From NCBI GenBank assembly GCA_002733215.1, contig NVUY01000018.1, positions 207 to 64,206 on the forward strand: a stretch of DNA of 64,000 nucleotides, read 5' to 3'. The notes below the pieces were generated by a model that saw nothing but the letters and a program-made list of their open reading frames with translations, searched no databases and was not told the origin of the DNA. This stretch comes from Sulfurovum sp. GTDB lineage: Bacteria > Campylobacterota > Campylobacteria > Campylobacterales > Sulfurovaceae. Position numbers and translations under genes: made by a program. Positions 27,617-36,500 of this stretch are shown piece by piece. The stretch's first letter is position 1, and each line of letters begins with the position of its first letter.

Positions 27617-27839
27617 GATAGCAGAACGCATAAAAGAGATACGAAAAGCCAAAAAACTCACTCAGACCCAGCTTGCTACACAAGTAGGTATTACACGCCA
27701 AACACTTGCTAAACTTGAAAAAGGAGAGATCGGGAAAGTATCACTTTTGGCATTTATCAAGATATTGGATGTCTTGGAGTATGAAGTAGAGATAGAAGAG
27801 AGAAAGCCGTTTTATTATTTTGATGTGGAAGAGCTGTAG
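27603..27839 (+). CDS. HipB-like XRE-family antitoxin
   Basis: A 78-residue helix-turn-helix protein: KIREIRK-like helix 1, then LTQTQLATQVGITRQTLAKLEKGE, a classical XRE motif. It ends in FYYFDVEEL, an acidic/aromatic tail. It should repress the promoter at 26364-26390 and neutralise the kinase. I chose the ATG at 27603, which has AAGGA 10 bases upstream, over the ATG at 27576 that lies deeper in the toxin gene. Confidence 0.82.
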   Translation: MEFYKIAERIKEIRKAKKLTQTQLATQVGITRQTLAKLEKGEIGKVSLLAFIKILDVLEYEVEIEERKPFYYFDVEEL

Positions 27840-27846
27840 TGAGATG

Positions 27847-27878
27847 TACACTTTAGCTACACGCAAATCCTTTATGAT
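27847..27878 (+). promoter_or_regulatory. TRCACA-like operator and promoter of the two-component genes
   Basis: TACACT (27847-27852), N5, TACACG (27858-27863), N9, TATGAT (27873-27878). Each half-site has one mismatch to TRCACA, but the 11-bp period and 9-bp spacer are exact. This points to autoregulation by the regulator encoded just downstream. Confidence 0.55.
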
Positions 27879-27908
27879 ATAAACTATAGAAAAAAACAGG
27901 AAGCACAA

Positions 27909-28552
27909 ATGAAAATACTACTCATGGAAGATGACCCGGTTCTTGGAGATATCGTACAGGATTATCTTCTCCAATTCTATATTGCGCACAGGGCATTTGA
28001 GTCTGCTGAAGCACAAGAGTTCATAGATGACGAGTCTTATGACCTTATATCAATGTGCCTGGAAAAAGCGGGATAGAATTACTTGAAGAACTTCGAACCT
28101 TCAATGACACGACTCCAGCCATAATCATTACGGCATATGATGATACTGCACATCTCCAAAAGAGTTTTGATGCAGGGGCACATGACTACATCAAAAAGCC
28201 TTTTGAACTTGAAGAACTCAGGCTGCGTATAGAAAAAAGCAAGAGCCTCTTTCATATAGAGCAGGAAAGTGCCGTAAAATTGAGTGAAAAGCTGATCTTT
28301 TATCCTAAACAAAGAGTGGTGAGTGACGGCATAAAGGAACAAAGCCTGAAACCTAAAGAGATGGAGATACTGGAGTATTTCATCGCCCATCCCCACAGAC
28401 TCATCTCCCAGGATGAACTGGTTCAGAATATCTGGGAATTTGATCAGATGCCAAGCGATGCTACCCTGCGTTCCTACATCCGAAAACTCAGAGAGATCAT
28501 CGGTGCAGATAAGATCACGACACAAAGAGGAGCAGGATATCGTTATGAGTGA
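27909..28552 (+). pseudogene. OmpR-family response regulator with a broken receiver (CusR/CopR/CrdR type)
   Basis: ATG 27909 opens a good receiver start (MKILLMEDDPVLGDIVQDYL). Near 28047-28052 the frame breaks between DESYDLI and NVPGKSGIELLEEL. Comparison with the intact regulator at 58260 (YDLFIFDINIPS) suggests that about 7 bases coding the F-D-I portion are missing, and with them the phospho-acceptor Asp. The rest of the receiver (ITAYDD, KPFELEEL) and the winged-helix domain (LKPKEMEILEYF ... RSYIRKLREIIG ... RGAGYRYE) are intact. A GTG at 28055 could start a DNA-binding fragment but has no ribosome binding site. Its position and the operators suggest control of the copper genes. Confidence 0.75.
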
Positions 28553-29687
28553 TCTGGAAAAACGTTCTTTTTACTCCTTTTTGGGACTCTACATCATTAC
28601 CTCTTTAGTGGCTATATTTTTGATAGGCTACTGGTACTATGCTGCACAAAAAAACAGTTTGGAGAATGAAACATTCTACAAGTTGGGGCATGTGGCCGAT
28701 ATGAAATCCGGGAATATCGTAATGTCACACATGAAACATCAGCGCCTCCAACCCATGATGCTTCCTGCAGATGTAACACTCGCACTCATCAATACAGACG
28801 GTAAAGTGGTGGAAGGTGAACTGCTCATGGAAAATATACCTGACAAGACAGGATATTTTGAAATGAACAGATATAATATTCTTGTTTCTGATGCACCCAA
28901 AGAACATCTTGGCATACGCTATGTCGTAGTACAGTCCGATACACTTGCCGTGGAGATCGAAAAACTCAGAGGTACTGTATGGAGAGTGATAGTGATCGTT
29001 ACATTTTTTATCGTGCTCATTGCGTGGATGCTCTCTAAACTTTTTATGAAGCCTGTCCATCAGCGCATAACCCAGATAGAGCGTTTTATCAATGATGTCA
29101 CGCATGAACTCAACACACCCATCGCCTCTCTCAGCATGTCTTCCGATCTGGCACTGAAGCAAGGGTGTACAGAAAAGACGCTCAAGAATATCTCTGTGAG
29201 TACCAGACAGCTTTATGACATTTATCGTTCTCTTAGCTATCTTAATTTCTCAGATCAAAAAGAGATCTCAGAAGCACTGGATCTCAAAGAAACAGTGGAA
29301 AAGAGTATAGACTATTATCGTCCTCTTGCCGAGATAAAACGCATAGAATTTTATGCAGCACTTGAACCTACTGTTTTTACCATGCCTGAATCACAGGCAG
29401 TGCTGCTCTTTGGAAACCTGATCGGCAATGCCATCAAATATTCTTCACCCGGGTCACGTATTGTTATCACTTTAAAAGACAAGGTATTGAAGATCAAAGA
29501 TGAGGGGATAGGGATCGAACCTGCGAAACAAAAAGAAATTTTTGAAAAGTTTAAAAGAGGTACGGAATATTTCGGTGGTTTTGGAGTGGGCTTGCATATC
29601 GTAAAAAGTATTTGCGATACATACAAGATAAAAATTGAATTGGATTCCAAACCCGATGAGGGTACAGAGTTCAGATTTTATTTTTAA
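28545..29687 (+). CDS. Sensor histidine kinase, putative copper/silver sensor (CusS/CrdS type)
   Basis: The 381-residue kinase has a membrane segment (about 8-30), a ~110-residue periplasmic sensor and a second membrane segment (about 143-163). HisKA follows with H in DVTHELNTPIASL (about 187). The ATPase has N-box LIGNAIKYSS, DEGIGI and GFGVGLHIVK. The sensor opens with MKSGNIVMSHMKHQRLQPMM, a Met/His cluster well suited to Cu(I)/Ag(I). The start overlaps the regulator stop (TATGAGTGA), so the two were co-translated. The kinase looks intact although its cognate regulator is damaged. Confidence 0.85.
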   Translation: MSDLEKRSFYSFLGLYIITSLVAIFLIGYWYYAAQKNSLENETFYKLGHVADMKSGNIVMSHMKHQRLQPMMLPADVTLALINTDGKVVEGELLMENIPDKTGYFEMNRYNILVSDAPKEHLGIRYVVVQSDTLAVEIEKLRGTVWRVIVIVTFFIVLIAWMLSKLFMKPVHQRITQIERFINDVTHELNTPIASLSMSSDLALKQGCTEKTLKNISVSTRQLYDIYRSLSYLNFSDQKEISEALDLKETVEKSIDYYRPLAEIKRIEFYAALEPTVFTMPESQAVLLFGNLIGNAIKYSSPGSRIVITLKDKVLKIKDEGIGIEPAKQKEIFEKFKRGTEYFGGFGVGLHIVKSICDTYKIKIELDSKPDEGTEFRFYF

Positions 29688-29766
29688 AGATCAAGGGAAG
29701 CGCTAATAATAGGTGATACTCACAACAGTTACGGCTTTTGTCCAGGCTAGGCAGTAAAAACCAAGA

Positions 29767-31602
29767 TCATACGGTTTTGATCTCAGGTACAGTCTCTTGG
29801 TCTCCCTGATGAATGGTTAAGGACGGGTAGGCAAAATCCAGGTTGTTTTTGGCAAGGATCTCTGCGAGTTTGAACATCACATCTTCTTTGACCTCAAGCC
29901 ACTCTTCCCACACGACGGTACGACTGAAACAGTAGACAAGGATGTTGATGCTTGAATCAGCGAACTCATCCATAAACACCAGTGTGGTACGCTTGATCCC
30001 TTTAAAATCCTCAGTAGAGACCAGTTTTGACTGACGATAGGTATCATGGAATTCTGTATGCAGGTTGGCGATACCGGAATGATCTTTAAGCATCTCTCTG
30101 ATGTCAAGAACAGCCTGGCGGATATCTGAAAAATTAGACTGATAGGTCACACCGATATTCATCTTGATACGACGCCCGATACGTCTTCTGCTCCAGTTTT
30201 TTACACCATCATTTGCCAGTTCGGAGTTGGGGATGGAGATAAGCGCATTGTCGAAGGTACGTATGGTCGAAGCACGAAGACCGATCTCAACGACCGTACC
30301 GTTGACCTCTTTTGCTTCTATCCAGTCTCCCTGTTCAAAGACATCTCCTATAAGGATGGAGATGGAAGCAAAAATGTTTGAAATACTGTCTTTTGCGGCG
30401 AAAGCCACAGCTGCACCCGCGATACCCAGACCTGAAAGCAGGGCGGTAAGGTTCACACCCAGGATCCTGAGGATGGCGATGGTCGCTACAATGACGATCA
30501 AACTGTTGATCACTTTGATCGCAAGGTTCATCACTTCATTTTTGATCATGATACTCTTTTTGATCTGCTCCATTTTTATATAGGCAACCGTATTAGTGAT
30601 CCTGTAGAGCATCAGGCTGATCATCACGACATAAAATATGCCAAAGATTCTAGTGATAATGATGCTATGATTATCCAAACCTAAAATGCTTACAAGTATG
30701 ACTTGAATGATCATGACGGAAATGACTATATTGAATAATTTTGTTATATGAGAATGAATATAGTCTATATCATCATCTTTGAGTTTAAAACGATGTAAAA
30801 TATGGCTGATGACAAAACGTAATAGGATCTGTAGCATTAAAAGGAAAACGATAATGATCAAAACAAAGAGTATTCTGCCGACATCCATGTGAAGAGGCGC
30901 GAGATAGCTGTTGAGCTTCAGACCGTAGGTGGAGGTGTTGATCGTATTGAGTACGCTAAAGAGTTTAGATTCAGAGATACGGGCGGTTTTGTAAATATAT
31001 GTGCTTTCCTCGACCAGTGCTGAACTGAAGGTGTTCATCACACTCTCCAAATAGCTCTGGTTTTGGACCGCTTCAATCAGGGATTTGACAATCGGACTTG
31101 ATTGATTCATATCAGAAGAAAGATATTTTTTTCTATCCAGAGGCTTATATTTAGACATATATTTGATCAGAATATCATTGACTTTATCTTTAAAAAATGC
31201 TCTGGACTCACTATTGGTCGCCATCAGGGTATCGTGCAGTATGGATCTGATCATATTTCTTGTATCATGACTCTTCAGAAGTACTTCATCGCGCATCACA
31301 GCGTTGGTATTTCCCCTATATTTATTGTTATTCAAGCGAATTTTAAGTCTGTTTATCTGTGGACGGTAAGAAGTTTCTACTTGTAGATTTTTTTCTTTAT
31401 TAGCAGCATATTGCAGGAAAAATTTCCCATAAGAGATCTCTTGTTTATTTTTGATATCAACTTTTTTGTCAAGTGAGAGATTTTGATCCAGGAATTGTGC
31501 TTCCACTTTGATCTGCTCGTCGATAAAATCATCCAGAGAGTCATTGGCTAAAAGAGCGTGGGTAAAAAACAGGAAGAGAAGAAGTAGTGTTTTTTTCAAC
31601 AT
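29767..31602 (-). CDS. MscS-family mechanosensitive channel with extended N-terminus
   Basis: A 611-residue protein with a signal peptide (1-19) and a ~200-residue periplasmic helical region. Several membrane segments follow between about 250 and 390. The MscS pore-lining helix and upper beta domain come next (LLSGLGIAGAAVAFAAKDSISNIFASISIL, about 392-421). The C-terminal domain contains GDVFEQGDWIE and SIPNSELANDGVKNWSRR. It opens in response to membrane tension in osmotic downshock, though large members may have other gating cues. A -10 TATAAT lies at 31629-31634 on the minus strand. It converges with the copper sensor kinase. Confidence 0.88.
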   Translation of the reverse strand: MLKKTLLLLFLFFTHALLANDSLDDFIDEQIKVEAQFLDQNLSLDKKVDIKNKQEISYGKFFLQYAANKEKNLQVETSYRPQINRLKIRLNNNKYRGNTNAVMRDEVLLKSHDTRNMIRSILHDTLMATNSESRAFFKDKVNDILIKYMSKYKPLDRKKYLSSDMNQSSPIVKSLIEAVQNQSYLESVMNTFSSALVEESTYIYKTARISESKLFSVLNTINTSTYGLKLNSYLAPLHMDVGRILFVLIIIVFLLMLQILLRFVISHILHRFKLKDDDIDYIHSHITKLFNIVISVMIIQVILVSILGLDNHSIIITRIFGIFYVVMISLMLYRITNTVAYIKMEQIKKSIMIKNEVMNLAIKVINSLIVIVATIAILRILGVNLTALLSGLGIAGAAVAFAAKDSISNIFASISILIGDVFEQGDWIEAKEVNGTVVEIGLRASTIRTFDNALISIPNSELANDGVKNWSRRRIGRRIKMNIGVTYQSNFSDIRQAVLDIREMLKDHSGIANLHTEFHDTYRQSKLVSTEDFKGIKRTTLVFMDEFADSSINILVYCFSRTVVWEEWLEVKEDVMFKLAEILAKNNLDFAYPSLTIHQGDQETVPEIKTV

Positions 31603-31628
31603 TAAATGACCTTTGGACTGAATATAGA

Positions 31629-31634
31629 ATTATA
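31629..31634 (-). promoter_or_regulatory. -10 box of the MscS-like gene
   Basis: TATAAT on the minus strand, 27 bases upstream of the start codon. Confidence 0.4.
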
Positions 31635-31656
31635 GCGTAATGTCATGATTATTAGA

Positions 31657-31782
31657 GGTCCCCTGCAACACCATTAAGTTAAGATAATAATATAGCAAGG
31701 GGATGCGACTTCAGTCGCATGTCAGCGACTGAAGTCGCTGCTCCAAAAGTGCTTAGCTTAATGGCATTGGAGTTCCCTAAGG
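31657..31782. repeat. REP-containing MITE-like repeat, copy 1
   Basis: About 126 bases with imperfect terminal inverted repeats built on CACCATTAAGTTAA and TTAGCTTAATGGCATT. Inside are two palindromes, ATGCGACTTCAGTCGCAT (31703-31720) and AGCGACTGAAGTCGCT (31724-31739), arranged head to head and followed by GCTCC. Its right end runs over the thiI stop codon. A second copy lies upstream of thiI. Confidence 0.65.
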
Positions 31783-33237
31783 TCTGTAAACCCTTACATT
31801 TTTGCGATCTTCAGAGTCTTGCAGGTACTGTGCATGCAACTGAGACATGATGCCTTTTTCACAGTAGAGCAGGTACTCTTTGTCCTGTGGAAGTTTTTTA
31901 AACTCTGTTTTGAGTTTGTGAAAAGGTATTTTAATGCTTTCGCAGCTTGTCTCTATACACGCCTCTTCAGCCCGAATGTCAATCACCACATATTCACCGG
32001 AGTTTAGATCATCTATGACTTCTATGGGAGCAGAGTTCGCTACATCATCTACGATCTCATCCACATATATTTTCTGGGCATCTTCTACCGCTTTATCAAG
32101 TACAGCATAATCAAAACGTTTGGCTTCTCTCTCCATACGCTTATAAGAGCCATGCGTAATGGGGTTTTTGGAAATAACCCCACAATACTCAGGCATATTT
32201 TCAGCAAAACGCTTTGTCCCGATATTATTAGCTATTTGAATGATCTCCGGTTTATTCATGGTAGCTAAAGGACGTAAAATGAGCTTGTTGGTCACCTGGT
32301 CTATGAGTGCAAGGTTACGTAAGGTCTGAGAAGAGACCTGCGCGACACTCTCCCCTGTGAGCAGGGCATCTATCTCCATCTCATGGGCTACTTTTTCAGA
32401 GGCAAGGAGCATCAGACGTTTCAGTGTCACACCCATATATGTCTCATGTGTTGAACGAAAGATCTCTGTGAGTACATCATCAAATGGTACAGAGATGAAA
32501 GAGACACGATGGGAAGATCCAAACTTGTTCCACAGGTACAATGCAACCTGTTTGACACCTATCTCATGGGCAATGCCGCCAAGATTGAAAAAGATAAAAT
32601 GTGTTTTTAACCCACGCTTCATCGTGAGGTAAGAGGCAACAGTAGAGTCAAATCCGCCGGACATAAGGGATAAAATATCTCCCTGTGTGCCTAAAGGAAA
32701 TCCTGCAAGACCCATATGTTTAGTCGTGATGATGTTCAGTTGATTGTTTATAAGCTCCATGCGGATCGTCACTTCAGGGGTATGTAAGTCCACGCCCTTT
32801 GTTTGATTGTGTGCAAGCATATATCCGCCAACGGTTTGCTCAATAGTCGTGGAGTTAAATGGATGTTTACCTGAACGTTTTACACGTACTACAAAGGTTT
32901 TGCCTATGATCTCCTTTGCCATCACTTCATTGACTTTTACTTTAATGTCATCCAGTGTTTCCATGGCATCAAACTGTAAGGCTTCAAGTACCTGTTCTAT
33001 GCCGGGGGTATCCAACAAGGTTTGTCTTACCTCTACGAGTACATCTATGGGAGTCACAACTTCCAGTTTGTCAGAAAACTTTTTTACATGTATATCATCA
33101 GAAAAACGACTTAAAAGTTTTAGCAGATTATTATAGAGTTGTCCCACCATTTGTCTTTTGGCTGAAGATCCTTTGATCATGATCTCAGGAAAGAGTTTTA
33201 AGATGAATTTCTGTGTTTTTACTGTTGATGTTTCCAC
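31777..33237 (-). CDS. thiI: tRNA 4-thiouridine sulfurtransferase ThiI with rhodanese domain
   Basis: ThiI moves sulfur onto U8 of tRNA and, in some bacteria, into thiamine. The protein has a ferredoxin-like/THUMP N-terminal half and the PP-loop LSLMSGGFDSTVAS (near 190-200). A C-terminal rhodanese domain carries YCEKG, whose Cys (about 459) is the sulfur carrier. I place the start at the GTG at 33237 (486 residues; E. coli has 482) with AAGGG upstream. A TATAAT at 33268-33273 makes the upstream ATGs untranscribed. The last codons lie inside a REP-type repeat. It is monocistronic. Confidence 0.92.
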   Translation of the reverse strand: METSTVKTQKFILKLFPEIMIKGSSAKRQMVGQLYNNLLKLLSRFSDDIHVKKFSDKLEVVTPIDVLVEVRQTLLDTPGIEQVLEALQFDAMETLDDIKVKVNEVMAKEIIGKTFVVRVKRSGKHPFNSTTIEQTVGGYMLAHNQTKGVDLHTPEVTIRMELINNQLNIITTKHMGLAGFPLGTQGDILSLMSGGFDSTVASYLTMKRGLKTHFIFFNLGGIAHEIGVKQVALYLWNKFGSSHRVSFISVPFDDVLTEIFRSTHETYMGVTLKRLMLLASEKVAHEMEIDALLTGESVAQVSSQTLRNLALIDQVTNKLILRPLATMNKPEIIQIANNIGTKRFAENMPEYCGVISKNPITHGSYKRMEREAKRFDYAVLDKAVEDAQKIYVDEIVDDVANSAPIEVIDDLNSGEYVVIDIRAEEACIETSCESIKIPFHKLKTEFKKLPQDKEYLLYCEKGIMSQLHAQYLQDSEDRKNVRVYRP

Positions 33238-33267
33238 GATTAGGTACCCTTGCGTTAGTTGAAGCAT

Positions 33268-33273
33268 ATTATA
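33268..33273 (-). promoter_or_regulatory. -10 box of thiI
   Basis: Minus-strand TATAAT, giving a start of transcription near 33261, about 24 bases before the GTG start. This supports the short form of ThiI. Confidence 0.5.
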
Positions 33274-33288
33274 ACACAAGAGGGCTAT

Positions 33289-33424
33289 GGGGTGCCCCTC
33301 AATGCCATTAAGTTAAAGATTGTTTCCATACAAGGAGCAGGGACTTTAGTCCCGTAAAGACGGGATTTAAATCCCTACTCCAAGAAAAGATCTACGCTTA
33401 ACTTAATGGCGCTGGAGGTGCCCC
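33289..33424. repeat. REP-containing MITE-like repeat, copy 2
   Basis: 136 bases with terminal inverted repeats: GGGGTGCCCCTCAATGCC then ATTAAGTTAA on the left, and TTAACTTAATGGCGC then TGGAGGTGCCCC on the right. Inside are GGGACTTTAGTCCC (33340-33353) and GGGATTTAAATCCC (33362-33375), in opposite orientation and flanked outward by GGAGCA and TACTCC. The inner units have the GTAG/GGAG-plus-hairpin form known for REP sequences mobilised by RAYT transposases. No RAYT gene is in the window. Confidence 0.7.
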
Positions 33425-33505
33425 TGTTCTATATCTCTCAAAGAAAAATGTCTGTAATAAAGATAATAATTTATGATTATCATTGTTTTTTGATATACAC
33501 TACAC

Positions 33506-33511
33506 TATAAT
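33506..33511 (+). promoter_or_regulatory. -10 box of the FIST-GGDEF-EAL gene
   Basis: TATAAT in a very AT-rich stretch about 32 bases upstream of the ATG at 33543. No -35 is seen. Confidence 0.4.
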
Positions 33512-33542
33512 ATATATAAATAGAGACAGGGGACGCTTAGGG

Positions 33543-36500
33543 ATGAAAAGTATCAATACATATTATACAGGTAAAGCAGCATTAAGATCATTTATCGATG
33601 ATGCCAGGATCCAAAACTCTTCTTCTCTTTTGATACAGGTTTTTGCTGGATCAAACAATCAAGCTTTTATATTGGCACTTTTGTCAGAACTAACAGACTT
33701 TTTACCTGATGCCGTCATTATTGGCAGCACTACAGACGGTGAGATCATGAATGGGAAAGTCTCTTCAGAAAAAGTTGCTTTAAGTTTTACACACTTTGAA
33801 CATACCGCGCTTAAAGCGGCTGCGATCGGTCATAAGGTGGATGGGTACTACAGTGGTCAAACTCTTGCCAAAGAACTGATCACAGATGAGAGTAAACTGC
33901 TCATTGCATTTGTAGATGGACTTCACACGAACGGTGAGGAGTTTCTCAAAGGCATTGCAGCGGTACATGATGACATTATTGTCGCAGGAGGGCATGCCGG
34001 AGACAACGGTGAGTTTAAGAAAACATTTGTGTTTACCAAAGATCAACTCTTCTCCAGTGGTGCTGTTGCTGTCAGTCTGAACAGCACTCACCTGCATGTG
34101 CATACAGACTACAGCTTTAACTGGTATCCCATAGGTAATGAACTTACCATCACTAGAGCAGAAGGTAGGCGTGTCTATACGATCGATGGAAGATCTGCTG
34201 TGGAGATGTATGCCCATTATCTTGGAGATAATATCGCCAAAGGGTTACCGGGCATCGGAATAGAATTTCCTCTGATCGTCAATCGTAACGGTGCGGATGT
34301 TTCGCGCATAGCTGTGGCCAAAGAAGAAGACGGATCACTCATTTTTACTGGTCATCTTTATGTAGGAGAGAAAGTACGTATTGGTTATGGTGACTCTAAA
34401 GAGATTCTTGAAAAATCACAAAAACTAGTGGAGAGTGCATCCCAGGAACCTTCTGAAACGATCTTCGTCTATTCGTGTTCCACTCGTAAATATGTTATGG
34501 GGGATGCAGTTGAATCAGAAACCATGCCTCTGCAGGCTATTGCCCCGGTATCCGGTTTTTTCACCTATGGAGAATTTTTTACTTCCGATAAAAAAGAACT
34601 CTTCAATCATACGATGACCCTGGTCTCATTAAGTGAAAGTGATGCTATACATCAGGTCAGAGCAAAAAACAGAGCGCTAGAGTTAGATCTAAAAGATGCA
34701 TCCATGAGTGGATTGATACGTCTTATCAACATCAGTAATGGGGAAATGAAACAAAAAAATGAAAGCAAGAAAGCAAGAAATGAATTAGAACAGATACATA
34801 ATGAGCGTGTGGAGTTAGCGCTATTAGGGAGTAATGAGGGGCTATGGGATTGGAATATTCTCGATAATTCCGTCTATTTTTCTCCGCGTTGGAAAGAAAT
34901 GATCGGATATGCGGATGATGAACTTCCCAATGAGGTGTCTACCTGGGCTGACAGGATTCATCCTGATGATTCAGATAAAGCCTGGGAGGATGTCAACAGG
35001 AATGTCGATGGAGAAACAGAATTTTATGAAAATATCCACCGCTTAAAACACAAAAACGGTTCCTGGGTTTGGATCCTTGACAGAGGTAAAACACAATATG
35101 ATGAGAATGGCAAAGCCATTCGTATGATCGGTACCCATGTAGACATTACTCAAGAGAAGGAAAAACAGCTTTTTGCTGAACCCAAAGAGATAGATATCAA
35201 CACAGCATCCATCAATGGTTTGACACATCTTATCAACATTACCTCTCAGGAAGTGACTGAACAGACAGAAACGATCAAAGAGACAAACAGAGTGAACCTG
35301 CTGTTAAAAGAGCGTATGGAATTGGCGCTTTTGGGAAGCAGAACCTCTGTGCTGGATTGGAATTTTTCTGATAACTCTTTGTATATTTCTCCGAGTTGGA
35401 AAGAGATGCTTGGCTTTAGAGATGAAGAATTGCCAAATAGTACTTCAACATGGTTTCAACGTACACACCCGGAAGATAAAAAAGCTGTTTTAAATTTACT
35501 TAGAGAGTATGAGAACAAACAAATAAAATATTTTGAAAACACACACCGCATTAAACATAAAGACGGACACTGGGTCTGGGTTTTGGGCAGAGCACAGTTA
35601 CTTTATGATGAGAAGGGTAAAAGAGTACGCATGATAGGTACACATACCGATATCACGGAAGAGAAAGAGTTACAACTCAAATATTCGCAGCAGGCACAGG
35701 AGATACAACATCAGGCACATCATGATGCACTCACAGGACTTCCAAACCGTGTTCTATTTGCTGACAGACTGGAGCAGGGTATAAAAAAAGCAGAACGTCA
35801 TCAGAGAGGACTGGCACTCTTTTTTATTGATCTGGATAAATTTAAACATATTAATGACTCTCTGGGTCATGGTGTAGGGGACAATGTTTTAAAAGCCGTA
35901 GCAAAACGCCTTGAGGGCATTATTCGTAAAGAAGATACCCTTGCGCGTTTAAGCGGTGATGAATTTACGGTGATCATCGAAGATCTTGCACATCCTGAAG
36001 ATGCATCCATATTGGCGAACAAGATACTTGGCGTCTTGTCAGAGCCTATGTATATAGATGATCATATGCTTTATGTTGCGGGCAGTATAGGTATCTCTCT
36101 TTATCCAAAAGACGCAAAAGATGCACAGTATCTGCTTAAGTACGCAGATACAGCCATGTATAAAGCTAAAGAAGAAGGACGTAATAATTACCAGTTCTAT
36201 TCATCTGGTATGACTGCATTTGCCTTGGAGCATATGGAGATGAAAACCGCTTTGCGTCATGCTATCGATAATGATGAGTTCATCATCCATTATCAGCCGC
36301 AGATCAATGCATGTACAGATAAACTCGTAGGAGTTGAAGCATTGGTACGATGGCAGCACCCGACTTTGGGACTACTGTCTCCTGACAGATTCATCCCCCT
36401 GGCCGAAGAGACAGGAATGATCGTCAATATCGATCAATGGGTCATGAAAACAGCGATGAAACAGGTTTCAAAATGGTACGAATCAGGTCTAAATCCCGGT

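Noticed and set aside
31699-33375. CRISPR-like palindromes near thiI
   Set aside because: Only two copies of the larger unit exist, without regular spacers. They are REP-type hairpins inside a MITE-like repeat.
33483-33542. N-terminal extension of the FIST protein starting at TTG 33483
   Set aside because: The segment contains the -10 box, so it lies upstream of transcription. ATG 33543 has a ribosome binding site and starts the FIST domain normally.
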